Shown here one piece after another: positions 16,177 through 25,347 of a stretch of 64,000 nucleotides of DNA (its first letter is position 1; each line of letters begins with the position of its first letter). The notes under the pieces are model-generated. The model was given only the letters and a program-made list of their open reading frames with translations. It searched no databases and was not told the DNA's origin. Both the position numbers and the translations under genes were made by a program. Source of the stretch: an uncultured Paracoccaceae bacterium (GTDB taxonomy: Bacteria; Pseudomonadota; Alphaproteobacteria; Rhodobacterales; Rhodobacteraceae); assembly GCA_938005545.1 (NCBI GenBank), contig CALKXV010000032.1, positions 1 to 64,000 on the forward strand. Direction: 5' to 3'.

Positions 16177-16449
16177 CTAACGTGGAAGGCGGGCCCGAAG
16201 CGCTTCCATTTCGTCGCGGGTTGATGCGTTTCGCCTTAAAATACGTGCCCGTGCATTCAAAGAGGCCGCGCGCGCCGAAAGTTGTTCTGCATCTTGCCCG
16301 TGCGCCGTGGGTGCGCTGTCTAGAACGTCGCCCAAAGGCACGAGCGCGGGCCAAGGCCCGGTGCTGCGCGCAAACTGCTCACCACCGGCTTGGGGCCAAT
16401 CGCTGCACCCAGCCAGGCAAAAGACAATTAGGATCGAGATCACACGCAT
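16177..16449 (-). CDS. Small putative lipoprotein
   Basis: 90 aa. The N-terminus MRVISILIVFCLAGCSDW is a lipoprotein signal with lipobox LAGC (Cys15). The mature part is short and ends in an Arg/Ala-rich helix (LSARAASLNARARILRRNAS). Similar small lipoproteins lie beside hom in related genomes. It probably attaches to the outer membrane; function unknown. Its start faces the TetR gene, and the two share the 104-base region that holds the TetR palindrome. Confidence 0.65.
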   Translation of the reverse strand: MRVISILIVFCLAGCSDWPQAGGEQFARSTGPWPALVPLGDVLDSAPTAHGQDAEQLSARAASLNARARILRRNASTRDEMEALRARLPR

Positions 16450-16524
16450 AGGCGAGAGGTTATGCCTGCCTGTGCGGAAAAACCAGTGTGCAAAAAGTGG
16501 AAAGCCGGGAAAATGCCGATTGAA

Positions 16525-16540
16525 CTGAACACCCGTTCAG
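16525..16540. promoter_or_regulatory. Perfect palindrome before the tetR gene, likely operator
   Basis: CTGAAC-ACCC-GTTCAG, 6-bp arms, ends 13 bases before the TetR start codon. Its place between two divergent genes and its size fit an autoregulatory TetR operator that could also control the lipoprotein gene. Confidence 0.5.
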
Positions 16541-16553
16541 ATAGAACAGTTAA

Positions 16554-17141
16554 ATGGCCCGAAAAACCGGTTCGCACGCAGAAATCACCGGCCCCGCGAT
16601 CCGCGCAGCGGCGCTTCGGCTATTTGCGCGCTCAGGCTATGCGGCAGTGTCGATGCGCGAGATTGCAGCCGAAGTGGGCGTGCGCGCGGGTGCATTGTAC
16701 CTTTATACGCCTGACAAACAGACGCTGTTATACGACATGATGCGCGACAATATGCAACGCGCGCTTGAGGCTTGGCAGCTGGCAAAAATCGACGGGACAC
16801 CGATGCAGCAGTTGGAAGCCTTCGTGCGATTTCACGTCAATTACCATGTTGACCGCAGCGATGAAATCTTCGTCGCCTATATGGAGCTTCGCAACCTCAC
16901 GCCTGAGAATTTCGAACAAATTGAAGCGCTTCGCCGGGATTATGAAGGTGAAGTTGAATGTATTTTGACGGATGGCTACATGAGCGGGGACTTCAAGCTT
17001 GCGGATATCCGCGTGTCGACTATGGCTTTGATTGCAATGTTGAACGGGGTGATGACGTGGTACCGAGAAGGTGGGCGTTTGTCCCGCGTGCGGATACAAC
17101 AGATTTATTGGGATATGGCGAAACAGATGGTACAGGCGTGA
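16554..17141 (+). CDS. TetR/AcrR-family transcriptional regulator
   Basis: 195 aa. The N-terminal HTH (ITGPAIRAAALRLFARSGYA, VSMREIAAEVGVRAGALYLY, KQTLLYDMM) is textbook TetR, and the C-terminal helical domain (LEAFVRFHVNYHVDRSDEIF, FVAYMELRNLTPENFEQIEA) resembles TetR_C domains of fatty acid or acyl-CoA-type regulators. It ends by GTGA overlap with the next gene, a small membrane protein, which is therefore probably co-regulated. The palindrome at 16525-16540 is the likely self-operator. Ligand unknown. Confidence 0.9.
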   Translation: MARKTGSHAEITGPAIRAAALRLFARSGYAAVSMREIAAEVGVRAGALYLYTPDKQTLLYDMMRDNMQRALEAWQLAKIDGTPMQQLEAFVRFHVNYHVDRSDEIFVAYMELRNLTPENFEQIEALRRDYEGEVECILTDGYMSGDFKLADIRVSTMALIAMLNGVMTWYREGGRLSRVRIQQIYWDMAKQMVQA

Positions 17142-17620
17142 ACGACGACACTGAAGTATTGCTGGAGATCAGCCCCTCGCCAATGCGGCGCTGGATGGCC
17201 TTGTTTTGCTTAATTGGATTGGCCGTGTTGCTGGTGACGCTGGCCATTGGTGACGTTCCCGATCTTTGGCGATTGTTCTTTGTGCTGTTGGGGGCGGGCG
17301 TTTTGTGGGCTGGCAACAGGCTACGCATTTCGACCACGGACGGTTTGGTGCTGACCCGCGACAAACTGTCGACGAAAAGCGGGCGTTTGCTGGCCCAGAT
17401 CGACAACGTCGAAACCGTGGAACGCGGTGTTTTCGCCTTTAAACCGTCGAACGGTTTTCTGATCCGTTTAAAAACGTCAGACGGCAACGGATGGTCACCG
17501 GGGCTTTGGTGGAAGACCGGCCGGAAGATCGGGGTGGGTGGCACATTGTCTGGCGGCCAATCGCGATCTTTGGCCGATATGATGTCGATGCTTTTGGTCG
17601 AACGAGACAGCGACGCGTGA
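17138..17620 (+). CDS. Two-TM hypothetical membrane protein
   Basis: 160 aa from the GTG that overlaps the tetR stop (GTGA). Two helices (WMALFCLIGLAVLLVTLAIG and LWRLFFVLLGAGVLWAGNRL) are followed by a beta-rich cytoplasmic part (TTDGLVLTRDKLSTKSGRLL, QIDNVETVERGVFAFKPSNG) of the PH-like type seen in YdbT/DUF304-like proteins. Longer versions of this frame start inside tetR and are not used. Function unknown; co-expression with the TetR regulator is likely. Confidence 0.75.
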   Translation: MNDDTEVLLEISPSPMRRWMALFCLIGLAVLLVTLAIGDVPDLWRLFFVLLGAGVLWAGNRLRISTTDGLVLTRDKLSTKSGRLLAQIDNVETVERGVFAFKPSNGFLIRLKTSDGNGWSPGLWWKTGRKIGVGGTLSGGQSRSLADMMSMLLVERDSDA

Positions 17621-17735
17621 GCGAGTGACGTCTGCACGGCAAAGAGATACCATTCTGTGGACATCTAGGGTCGATTAGAATTTTTGCGACTGGACGCGTT
17701 TTCCTTTTGTCGGTCGCCGTGCTCCAATTGAACTT

Positions 17736-17763
17736 GGGCGAGATACTTGAACCTCGCCCTTTA
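17736..17763 (+). terminator. Weak intrinsic terminator
   Basis: GGGCGAG (17736-17742) and CTCGCCC (17753-17759) form a 7-bp stem with a 10-base loop, followed only by TTTAA. It probably ends the tetR-membrane protein transcript before the channel gene. Confidence 0.4.
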
Positions 17764-17835
17764 AGGCCAATTGCCTTTTTGCCCGGTCGATCATTATGGT
17801 GCGGCAAGTAGAAGCCGGGATGAAAGCAACAGAGC

Positions 17836-19380
17836 ATGTTCGACACAAACTTCGAAATGGGCGTGCCTGTCAGGGAAGGCCTGGTGTTCGCTGGTGGGGC
17901 GGTTCTGCTGGCCCTGATTTGGATTGTATTCCGGATAACACCGGTCGGATCCCGTTTGTTGACCCGATATGTGTGGATCGATACGGCGGCGAACATTGTT
18001 ATCATTCCGCTGACGATCTTTGGTGTTGGTCGATTGTCGACCCGGCTTTTCGAAGCTCTTGAGAAAGACGAACTCGCAGGTTGGTCGGCCCTTATCACTC
18101 AGCTTGTACTGTACGTCACGATCACCATCGGGCTTGGCAGGATCTTCGAAGTCTGGATCAGTGCCATACATTCCGACGACGACAACGACGGCCACCTGCC
18201 GCAACTTTTGCGTTTGATCCTTTACGGGCTGTGTGTGATCGGAGCGGTTGCGGCCTTTCTGACGATGAACGGCTATCGACCGACCGAGCTTTACCTTTCG
18301 ACCGGTGTATTGGCAGCGATCCTGGCATTTGCGTCGCAACAAACGCTTGGTGATTTTTTCGCAGGCCTGAGCCTGAGCCTTGAAAGCCCCTTTAAACTTG
18401 GGGACTGGATCATGTTCGAAGATGGCACGGAGGGCGGTGTCATTGACATGAATTGGCGGACGACGCGGTTGCGGCAATGGGACAATGCAACGCTTGTGGT
18501 CCCAAACAGCGTGTTGGCAAAGACGCGAATTCGCAATCTCCATGATCGGAACCACACGTTTTCGCCTTGGTATGAGATACGCGTCTCAGCGGACCATGAC
18601 CCGAGGGCGGTCAAAGTTCTGCTGCTGGAAGCCGCGCTGCGATGCAAACGTACTCTGGCCGGTAGCCTGCCTTCGATCCGTCTGACGGATGTGTCTCAAT
18701 CGCCCTATTCCTACATGATCTGGGTGCATTTCCCTAACTATCCGGCCATGTTTGCCGGACGAGAAGAACTGTTTCGCGAAATTCATGACGGGTTGAATGC
18801 CGCTGGTGTACAGGTTGCCGTGGACGTGCAGGAAGTACGCTACACGCGCGCCGCACCTGCCAATATGGAACTCCCCAGCGTATTGATGGCGCTTAAGTCT
18901 CTTGATTTCGCGTCGTTCCTGACCGAAGAGGATTTGACCGAAATCGCCTCGGTGAGCCAGCGCGCCTTTTACGAAGCAGGCTCGGTTATTTTGAGTGAGG
19001 GCGAACGGGCAGACAGCATTCATATCATTTTGTCCGGCGTCGCCGAGGTGAGTGTATCTTCAGACGCGAATAAACAGCACCATGTCGAAGAATTAAAACC
19101 AGGCCAGTACTTTGGCCTTGCGGCGATGCTTACCGGGGAACCTGCGGTCATGCAGTATTCGGCGCGTACCGACGTGTCTGTTATGCGCATTGATGTCGAA
19201 TGCCTGCGCAAGGCCGTGGTCGGTCGCGACGGTCTTACCGAGCAGTTCGCGGAACTGGTCCAGCGCCGACGAGAGCGCGCGGACGAAGCCAGAATATTTG
19301 TTCAGGATAGCGGCCAACCCGTTACACTACAGGATTTGGTGCGCCGCGTGGATCGAGTGTTCCGTGGGGCGGGCCGTTAA
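17836..19380 (+). CDS. MscS-type mechanosensitive channel with C-terminal cyclic-nucleotide-binding-like domain
   Basis: 514 aa. Four to five hydrophobic segments occupy residues 15-165; the last is the MscS pore helix with its Gly/Ala face (LSTGVLAAILAFASQQTLGD FF-type block), then the beta domain (GDWIMFEDGTEGGVIDMNWR, LVVPNSVLAKTRIRN). Residues about 365-480 form a CNBD fold (YEAGSVILSEGERADSIHII, GQYFGLAAMLTGEPAVMQYS). In canonical CNBDs the phosphate-binding cassette reads FGE(L/I)AL...PR(A/S)A; here the Glu is Leu and the Arg is Val, so binding of cAMP or cGMP is doubtful. The architecture is that of the bCNG subgroup. Transcribed alone. Confidence 0.88.
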   Translation: MFDTNFEMGVPVREGLVFAGGAVLLALIWIVFRITPVGSRLLTRYVWIDTAANIVIIPLTIFGVGRLSTRLFEALEKDELAGWSALITQLVLYVTITIGLGRIFEVWISAIHSDDDNDGHLPQLLRLILYGLCVIGAVAAFLTMNGYRPTELYLSTGVLAAILAFASQQTLGDFFAGLSLSLESPFKLGDWIMFEDGTEGGVIDMNWRTTRLRQWDNATLVVPNSVLAKTRIRNLHDRNHTFSPWYEIRVSADHDPRAVKVLLLEAALRCKRTLAGSLPSIRLTDVSQSPYSYMIWVHFPNYPAMFAGREELFREIHDGLNAAGVQVAVDVQEVRYTRAAPANMELPSVLMALKSLDFASFLTEEDLTEIASVSQRAFYEAGSVILSEGERADSIHIILSGVAEVSVSSDANKQHHVEELKPGQYFGLAAMLTGEPAVMQYSARTDVSVMRIDVECLRKAVVGRDGLTEQFAELVQRRRERADEARIFVQDSGQPVTLQDLVRRVDRVFRGAGR

Positions 19381-19682
19381 ACCACATTGGTGCGACAGGG
19401 CCGTCGTTGACCGGGAAGCGCCGATGGCCACTTTCGTTCGTGCCTTCGGTCGCCGTCACACTGGCGCAACGGATCCTCACATTTCGGATTAAGCCGATTT
19501 GTTCAGGCGCCGACAATCAGGTGGAAATTCTCTATTTGCCTTCCGGGAAACACAACTCTTAAGTGAGCAGTCGTGCCTCGATCTTTCCAGACAGCATTAA
19601 ACACCGGCCTTGCTGAGAATAGATTGCTTGGAAAACCTACTCGCAACATGTAATTATCTGTAGGTCATATGAGGGTATTGGA
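19381..19682. other. 302-base gap before the LAL regulator
   Basis: No gene or strong hairpin seen. The 80 bases before 19683 are AT-rich and should contain the promoter of the regulator. Confidence 0.35.
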
Positions 19683-22271
19683 GTGATAGTTGATCGGAAT
19701 GCCGAACTCATAACCCTCAACAGAACCCTTCACTCGATATCACAGGATGGCGGACGGCTTGTTCTTGTACGCGGCGAGGCGGGTATCGGGAAATCGACCT
19801 TCATCGAACATTTCCTTTCGAAGGCTTCGCCTGAACACGAAACCACCATGGCGTGGTGTGATCCGCTAAATACACCACGCCCGCTTGGTCCGGTACGCGA
19901 CCTTGCAGTTGAGTTGACCCGAAATTCTAAAAAATCATTCGAAGAAGCGGATTATTTTGAGGGTTTCATTGAGTTTGCGCAACGCGCTGAGACACCTCTG
20001 GTTCTGGTGATCGAAGATCTCCACTGGGCAGATCAGAAATCGCTTGATTGGCTTATGTTTGTCGGCCGGCGTTTGTCGCAACTTCCGGTCTTGGTGATTG
20101 GCAGCTATCGTGACGACGAACTCGGCTCTGCGCATCCGTTGAACCACGCTTTGGCGGCAATACCGGCCGCGCGCAAAACGAACATCGACTTGCCAGCCCT
20201 GTCGTTGGATGCCGTTCGTCAACTTGATCCCCACCAAAAATACCGCGCTGAAGAATTGCATCGTATCACCGGTGGACATCCTTACTTCGTCGCGGAAATC
20301 CTCAATTCAGATGGTGGACCGCACGACCTTCCACATTCCGTCGCTGACGTCATAAACGCGCGGATTTCGGCCTTGTCGTCCAAACTGCAACACTTGCTTG
20401 AGCTACTCAGTAGTTCTCCGAACGAAATGTCACAATCGGTTTTGTATGCCCTTGATCTTGAGGACTTTGGTGACCTTTGCGATGAGGCTGTAGCCCAAAA
20501 CATTCTGGTAGCGGTCGGGCAGAACGTGAGGTTTCGTCACGAACTCACCCGACAGGCTGTCTATGCACGGATGGGGCCAGTACGTAAACGCGACAGCCAT
20601 GCGGCGTTTCTTGCGGCACACCTGGCACACCCCGAGCCGCAGCAACAGCTCGACACGATTGTTTTTCACGCTGAAGGCTCACAAGATCGGGGTGCGCTTT
20701 TGATCTATGCGCCGCTCGCCGCCAACCGGGCTGCCGCACTTGGGGCGCACCGCGAAGCTGCATTGTTCCTGAGTGCGGCGCTAACCTGTCTCGACGACGC
20801 AACACCCGAGATTGCGGCGGAAATCACGGAACAATGGGCGTATGAAGCTGGGTTATCCTTGGCCATCGACGACCAAGTTATTGCCGCTCGCGAACGCGCG
20901 GTCAATCTGTGGACCACGCTAAAGCGACCTGACCGTGTTGGCGAAAACCTGCGGTGGTTGTCCCGCTTATTTTGGTATCGCGGCGAGGCGGATAAGGCCG
21001 AAGCCTATATCCTTCAGGCGATCAACGTTCTTGAGGGCGAGGCTCCGTCGCGAGAAACCGGCAAAGCCTATGCGCTTCGAGCGCAATTCTTTATGCTGCA
21101 AGACAACATGGCCGAGGCAATCAAATGGGCTAATCGCGCATTGAAGATCGCCGAAGATATGGCAGACTTTGACACACAAGCCCATGCCTTGAATACGATG
21201 GGGTCAGCTAAACTGTTTCGGGGTGAACCCACCGGCGAGACGGACTTGCGGCAAAGTTTGACCATTGCTCATCAGCACGCCCTGCATGAACAAGCGGCGC
21301 GGGTTTATACCAATCTGTCAGAGTGCCTGATCGAGATGGGCGAACTTGACCGATCTGAGGCACTGATTGAAGAAGGTATTGCTTTTGATACCGCACATGA
21401 TCTGGATGCCTGGACCTATTATCTGATCGGGCGCAAAGCGCAGCTCAGGTTCGAACAGGATCGCTATAAAGAGGCGGTGCAGATCGCCAATGCGGTGCTG
21501 GCCCAACCCAACCAAACCCTTCTTATGCAGATGCCAGCGCGGATCATTCTGGCGCGATCCGGCCTCAGATTGGGAAATGCAGATGCCGACGACGTCCTGC
21601 ACGAGGCCCTGGCACATGCCGACCAGATTGGAGAGCCGCAGTATCTGGTGACGCTTCTGGTCGCCAAAGTGGAACAGGCCGTGTTGCAAAATGATCCTGA
21701 ACGGGCGAAAGACGCGCTTGACCGGTTGGCTGCAATGGATGCGGACGTCTTCAGCCCCAGCAAGCGCGGCGATTACCTGTTCTGGGCGCATTTGGCAGGG
21801 ACACCACACAATCATGCAGACGTTCCTGAACCCTATGACCTGTTCCTTGCCGCTGATTATGACAGCGCTTTGGAAGCCTTTGAAGCTCAGGACGCCGCAT
21901 ATCTTGCCGGTTGGGTTCAGGTAAAGCTGGGGCGACCGGAACAGGCCGAACGACTGTTTGCAAATTGTGGTGCCCTGGCCGCATGCCAGTCACTGCGCAA
22001 ACGTTTCGATTTGCCCGAAATAACCGGGCAGCCACGCGGGCCCTACAGTGCGGCCAAAGCACATCCCTACGAATTGACCGACAAAGAACAAACCGTTCTG
22101 GCGATGCTGGCGGATGGAAAATGCAACGCATCGATCGCCGAAGAACTGTCACGTTCGCGCCGGACAATCGAAAATCACGTGTCATCTATCCTGTCGAAAC
22201 TCAGCTGCAAAAACAGGCTTGAAGTCGTTCTGCGCACCCAGAGCGAACCGTGGATTTTACCTGAAAATTAG
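19683..22271 (+). CDS. LAL-type (large ATP-binding LuxR-family) transcriptional regulator
   Basis: 862 aa from GTG 19683. An N-terminal STAND-like ATPase has Walker A GEAGIGKS (31-38) and Walker B LVLVIEDLHWADQKS, with a GSYRDDEL sensor block. The middle (about 380-770) is alpha-helical and TPR-like (ANRAAALGAHREAALFLSAA, ALRAQFFMLQDNMAEAIKWA, NLSECLIEMGELDRSEALIE). The last 65 residues are a LuxR HTH (LTDKEQTVLAMLADGKCNAS, SRRTIENHVSSILSKL). Such proteins sense a small ligand and switch on target operons. The nearest downstream gene codes for a secreted VPLPA protein and is a candidate target. Confidence 0.9.
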   Translation: MIVDRNAELITLNRTLHSISQDGGRLVLVRGEAGIGKSTFIEHFLSKASPEHETTMAWCDPLNTPRPLGPVRDLAVELTRNSKKSFEEADYFEGFIEFAQRAETPLVLVIEDLHWADQKSLDWLMFVGRRLSQLPVLVIGSYRDDELGSAHPLNHALAAIPAARKTNIDLPALSLDAVRQLDPHQKYRAEELHRITGGHPYFVAEILNSDGGPHDLPHSVADVINARISALSSKLQHLLELLSSSPNEMSQSVLYALDLEDFGDLCDEAVAQNILVAVGQNVRFRHELTRQAVYARMGPVRKRDSHAAFLAAHLAHPEPQQQLDTIVFHAEGSQDRGALLIYAPLAANRAAALGAHREAALFLSAALTCLDDATPEIAAEITEQWAYEAGLSLAIDDQVIAARERAVNLWTTLKRPDRVGENLRWLSRLFWYRGEADKAEAYILQAINVLEGEAPSRETGKAYALRAQFFMLQDNMAEAIKWANRALKIAEDMADFDTQAHALNTMGSAKLFRGEPTGETDLRQSLTIAHQHALHEQAARVYTNLSECLIEMGELDRSEALIEEGIAFDTAHDLDAWTYYLIGRKAQLRFEQDRYKEAVQIANAVLAQPNQTLLMQMPARIILARSGLRLGNADADDVLHEALAHADQIGEPQYLVTLLVAKVEQAVLQNDPERAKDALDRLAAMDADVFSPSKRGDYLFWAHLAGTPHNHADVPEPYDLFLAADYDSALEAFEAQDAAYLAGWVQVKLGRPEQAERLFANCGALAACQSLRKRFDLPEITGQPRGPYSAAKAHPYELTDKEQTVLAMLADGKCNASIAEELSRSRRTIENHVSSILSKLSCKNRLEVVLRTQSEPWILPEN

Positions 22272-22472
22272 GTGTGCCAATCCCCAAAATTGAGTGTGAG
22301 CACCCATGCGCGTGCTGGTTCAGGGCGCTATTGATTAATGTGACCCGTACAATCAAGGGTTTCGAGATCAGTTTAGCCCTTTGGGATGACCTCATGTTTG
22401 GTTGATGGACCAGAGCTTTTAACGTTTTCCGAGCCCACAGGTTTATGCCCGTTTACAGAGTTGGAGAATAAG

Positions 22473-23483
22473 ATGAACAAAACGTTGATTTCAGTCGCCC
22501 TTGCGACCGCTTTTTTTACCAGTGCCGCCTATGCCGCGCCCGTCGGAGCCTTCAGCGAACTTGAATTGTCGCACAGTTTTGTCGTGAACGGCGGCAGTGT
22601 TCCGACGGGGATAGCAATCATAAACTCAGGCGCATCTTTTGAATTCGATGCGGATGCGACAAGCGAGGTTGATAATCCCGCGGCAAATTCTTCGCAAACG
22701 AATTTTGTGCAAATCGGAAATCCCTTCGTAGATCCGCCACTGCCATTTATTTCTCAGCGTAACAATGCCACCCGGTTGCCAGGTGGATTTGAAGGGGCCG
22801 CCAGTGGGTTTGACATTGAAGTAACGACGCAAGATGACCCATCCGAAGACGTGTTTGGCACTGTTGGTCGAGGCATCACGCAATCGGGTGCTGCCAGTGC
22901 GATCCTTCTGGATGATACGGATTCTGCTTCGGCTACATCTTTTGTCAGACTGGCGCGCAACCTTATTTTCACCAATACGACAGACGAGCTGATTTCATTC
23001 AATATTGCTGGCGAATTCAATGCGATGCTCCGCGCCGAATACACTGGAAACGATGGGCTGGCGCGCGTTGCGGGTGGCTTCGAGCTTGATTTTGTCGGAA
23101 TCAATGGCGCCGCGGTAAATTATTTTCCGGTGTCGCCCTATTTGACGACGATCCAGAACAGCGATCCCGGAACTAACGTCAACCATAGTCTTCAAACAGA
23201 CACAGGCGTGAATTTCGACGCTTCAGCCTCAGCAATTGGCGATGGTGGAACTACTCTGGCGTCCTTTGAAGGCGCACACCGCTATGTCTTCACGCTTACC
23301 CTCGATCCATTCGCACAAATTTTGATGCGAACATCGTTCACACAAGCCAATTCGGTTGAACACACACCAATTCCGACCATCGAACCCGTTCCACTGCCCG
23401 CAGGCGGGGTGCTCTTGATTACGGGCGTATTCGGATTTGCAGCAATGCACAGACGGGCAAAACGCGCCTCTGGCGTTGCCTGA
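22473..23483 (+). CDS. Secreted protein with VPLPA-type C-terminal sorting signal
   Basis: 336 aa from ATG 22473, with GGAG ten bases upstream. The signal peptide is MNKTLISVALATAFFTSAAYA. The mature part is beta-rich and Asn/Asp/Ser-rich with no recognised domain. The C-terminus is tripartite: VPLPAGG, a hydrophobic helix (VLLITGVFGFAAM), then basic HRRAKRA. This is the PEP-CTERM-like VPLPA signal of Rhodobacterales, which an exosortase-type enzyme would cut to attach the protein to the envelope or exopolysaccharide. No exosortase is in this window. It follows the LAL regulator by 201 bases. Confidence 0.8.
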   Translation: MNKTLISVALATAFFTSAAYAAPVGAFSELELSHSFVVNGGSVPTGIAIINSGASFEFDADATSEVDNPAANSSQTNFVQIGNPFVDPPLPFISQRNNATRLPGGFEGAASGFDIEVTTQDDPSEDVFGTVGRGITQSGAASAILLDDTDSASATSFVRLARNLIFTNTTDELISFNIAGEFNAMLRAEYTGNDGLARVAGGFELDFVGINGAAVNYFPVSPYLTTIQNSDPGTNVNHSLQTDTGVNFDASASAIGDGGTTLASFEGAHRYVFTLTLDPFAQILMRTSFTQANSVEHTPIPTIEPVPLPAGGVLLITGVFGFAAMHRRAKRASGVA

Positions 23484-23505
23484 GGGCATCAAGCCACAAT
23501 GGATT

Positions 23506-23533
23506 GCCAGCACCGATGCGAACCGGTGCTGGC
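23506..23533 (+). terminator. Hairpin after the VPLPA protein gene
   Basis: GCCAGCACCG (23506-23515) and CGGTGCTGGC (23524-23533) pair perfectly over 10 bp with an 8-base loop. It starts 22 bases after the stop codon. There is no U-run, so it may act as a terminator or as an mRNA 3' end stabiliser. Confidence 0.5.
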
Positions 23534-23758
23534 GGTCGTTGCACGTCCGTGGAAGCTAATTTCCAGCGTTGTGTTAGATCGTAGCCCGCAATGCTGACGA
23601 CGCCGAGAGGGAGGGTGTTGAAGACCACCTGCAACCAAAGCACGGCTCACTTTTCGCTCTCCACCACAAAACGACGCCTGAATATTTATGCACGGTCTTT
23701 TCCTATCGCCCAAAATTTGGCAGAAGTGGTGACATAGGCAATATGCAGAAAGCCGAGA

Positions 23759-24403
23759 ATGAGCGTCACTCAAATTCTTGCCAACATAGCGGCAATGGTG
23801 ATCGTTCTTTTTGCGCGGCTCGTTACAGCTGTTCGTGCTGTATGGGATGGTGTCGAGCCGATTCGGTCTAAGCGTGTGTATTTCGCAAATCATACCAGCA
23901 ATGGCGATTTCATTCTGATCTGGACTGTTCTGCCATCGAATATGCGACACGAAACGCGCCCAGTGGCGGCTGCCGACTATTGGCTGGCGTCGAAACTAAG
24001 GATATTTATCGGGCGCGAAGTCTTTAACGCTGTTTTGATTGATCGAAACCCGGAAACCCGCGAAAAAGACCCGGTTGGCCAAATGGCATCCGCACTGGAC
24101 GAAGGCAGCTCTTTGATCCTTTTCCCGGAAGGCACACGAAACACTGGTGACCAGGCGCTACTTCCGTTCAAATCTGGTATGTACCATCTGGCGACGCAAC
24201 GCCCTGATGTCGATATTGTGCCCGTCTGGATTGAAAACCTTAATCGCGTCATGCCCAAAGGCGAGTTCTTTCCGATCCCGCTGATCTGTACTGTTCGATT
24301 TGGCGAACCAATGCGGTTGAAAGATGGTGAGGGCAAAGACGATTTCCTTTCGCGAAGTAGAACTGCGCTTCTTGCTCTCAAGGATGATGGAGAATTGGTG
24401 TGA
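23759..24403 (+). CDS. plsC: 1-acyl-sn-glycerol-3-phosphate acyltransferase-like protein
   Basis: 214 aa. An N-terminal membrane helix (LANIAAMVIVLFARLVTAVR) precedes the acyltransferase motif I, NHTSNGD (H-x4-D), and motif III FPEGTR, both intact; VPVWIENLNRVMP supplies motif IV. It should transfer an acyl chain to a lysophosphatidate-like acceptor at the inner membrane. The four genes 23759-26352 overlap or nearly touch and form one phospholipid module resembling the PA2536-PA2541 set of Pseudomonas. It is probably a second, specialised PlsC rather than the housekeeping enzyme. Confidence 0.85.
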   Translation: MSVTQILANIAAMVIVLFARLVTAVRAVWDGVEPIRSKRVYFANHTSNGDFILIWTVLPSNMRHETRPVAAADYWLASKLRIFIGREVFNAVLIDRNPETREKDPVGQMASALDEGSSLILFPEGTRNTGDQALLPFKSGMYHLATQRPDVDIVPVWIENLNRVMPKGEFFPIPLICTVRFGEPMRLKDGEGKDDFLSRSRTALLALKDDGELV

Positions 24404-25347
24404 ACGCACCCATTGAATTTTCATTTCTGATTGGTGGCGTTTTCTGCGTACTGATTTTTGCGTCCGGTGTTGCTTTCATTTTGAAGCGCAGATTGGGGTC
24501 TGGCAACGCGAACCCCGTCATCGACAACTTGATTGCGCGCATTAATGCGTGGTGGGCGATGGCAACATTGTTGACAATAGCCATGCTTTTCGGTCGTGCA
24601 GGCGCAGTAACGCTTTTTGCTTTACTTTCCTTTGCCGCGATGCGCGAATTCCTAACACTAACGGCAAAATCTCGCGCCGATCATTACGTTTTGGCCACCG
24701 CATTTTTCTTTGTATTGCCCTTTCAGTATTACTTGGTTTGGATCGACTGGTATGGTCTTTATTCGATCTTCATCCCTGTTTATGCTTTTCTTTTCCTGCC
24801 AATCATTGCGGCGTTCCGTGGTGAGACCGAGAATTTTCTGACCCGGGTGTCGGAAACCCAATGGGGTTTGATGATCTGCGTCTTCGCCGCCAGCCACGTA
24901 CCGGCGCTACTGTCGCTTCAGATTCCAGGTTTTGAGGGAAAATCCATTCTTCTCATCGCGTTCCTTGTTGTGGTCGTTCAGGGGTCAGATGTGCTCCAAT
25001 ATGTGTTCGGCAAGCTTTTTGGTCGCCACAAGATCGCACCAAAGCTATCGCCATCAAAAACCTGGGAAGGATTTATTGGTGGTGTCGTTTCAGCAAGTTT
25101 GCTTGGAGCTTGCTTGTTTTGGATGACGCCCTTTGCATTTTGGCAAGCCTTCCTAGTTTCTTTTGTAATAGCGATCATGGGATTTTTTGGGGGTTTGGTG
25201 ATGTCTGCCATCAAGCGCGACAAGGGGGTAAAGGATTGGGGCCACTTAATCGCCGGACATGGCGGTTTCATTGATCGGCTTGACTCGGTCGTGTTTTCGG
25301 CACCGATTTTCTTCCATATCGTTCGTTACTTTTGGTCTACTGTATGA
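24400..25347 (+). CDS. cdsA: Phosphatidate cytidylyltransferase-like protein
   Basis: 315 aa, about eight membrane helices, overlapping plsC by 4 bases. The CdsA signature is present near the C-terminus (SAIKRDKGVKDWGHLIAGHG followed by GFIDRLDS), with the conserved Lys-Asp and the HGGxxDRxDS end, and SPSKTWEGFIGG upstream. It makes CDP-diacylglycerol from phosphatidate and CTP. Paired with the acyltransferase before it and a CDP-alcohol transferase after it, it likely feeds a dedicated phospholipid pathway. Confidence 0.93.
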   Translation: MNAPIEFSFLIGGVFCVLIFASGVAFILKRRLGSGNANPVIDNLIARINAWWAMATLLTIAMLFGRAGAVTLFALLSFAAMREFLTLTAKSRADHYVLATAFFFVLPFQYYLVWIDWYGLYSIFIPVYAFLFLPIIAAFRGETENFLTRVSETQWGLMICVFAASHVPALLSLQIPGFEGKSILLIAFLVVVVQGSDVLQYVFGKLFGRHKIAPKLSPSKTWEGFIGGVVSASLLGACLFWMTPFAFWQAFLVSFVIAIMGFFGGLVMSAIKRDKGVKDWGHLIAGHGGFIDRLDSVVFSAPIFFHIVRYFWSTV

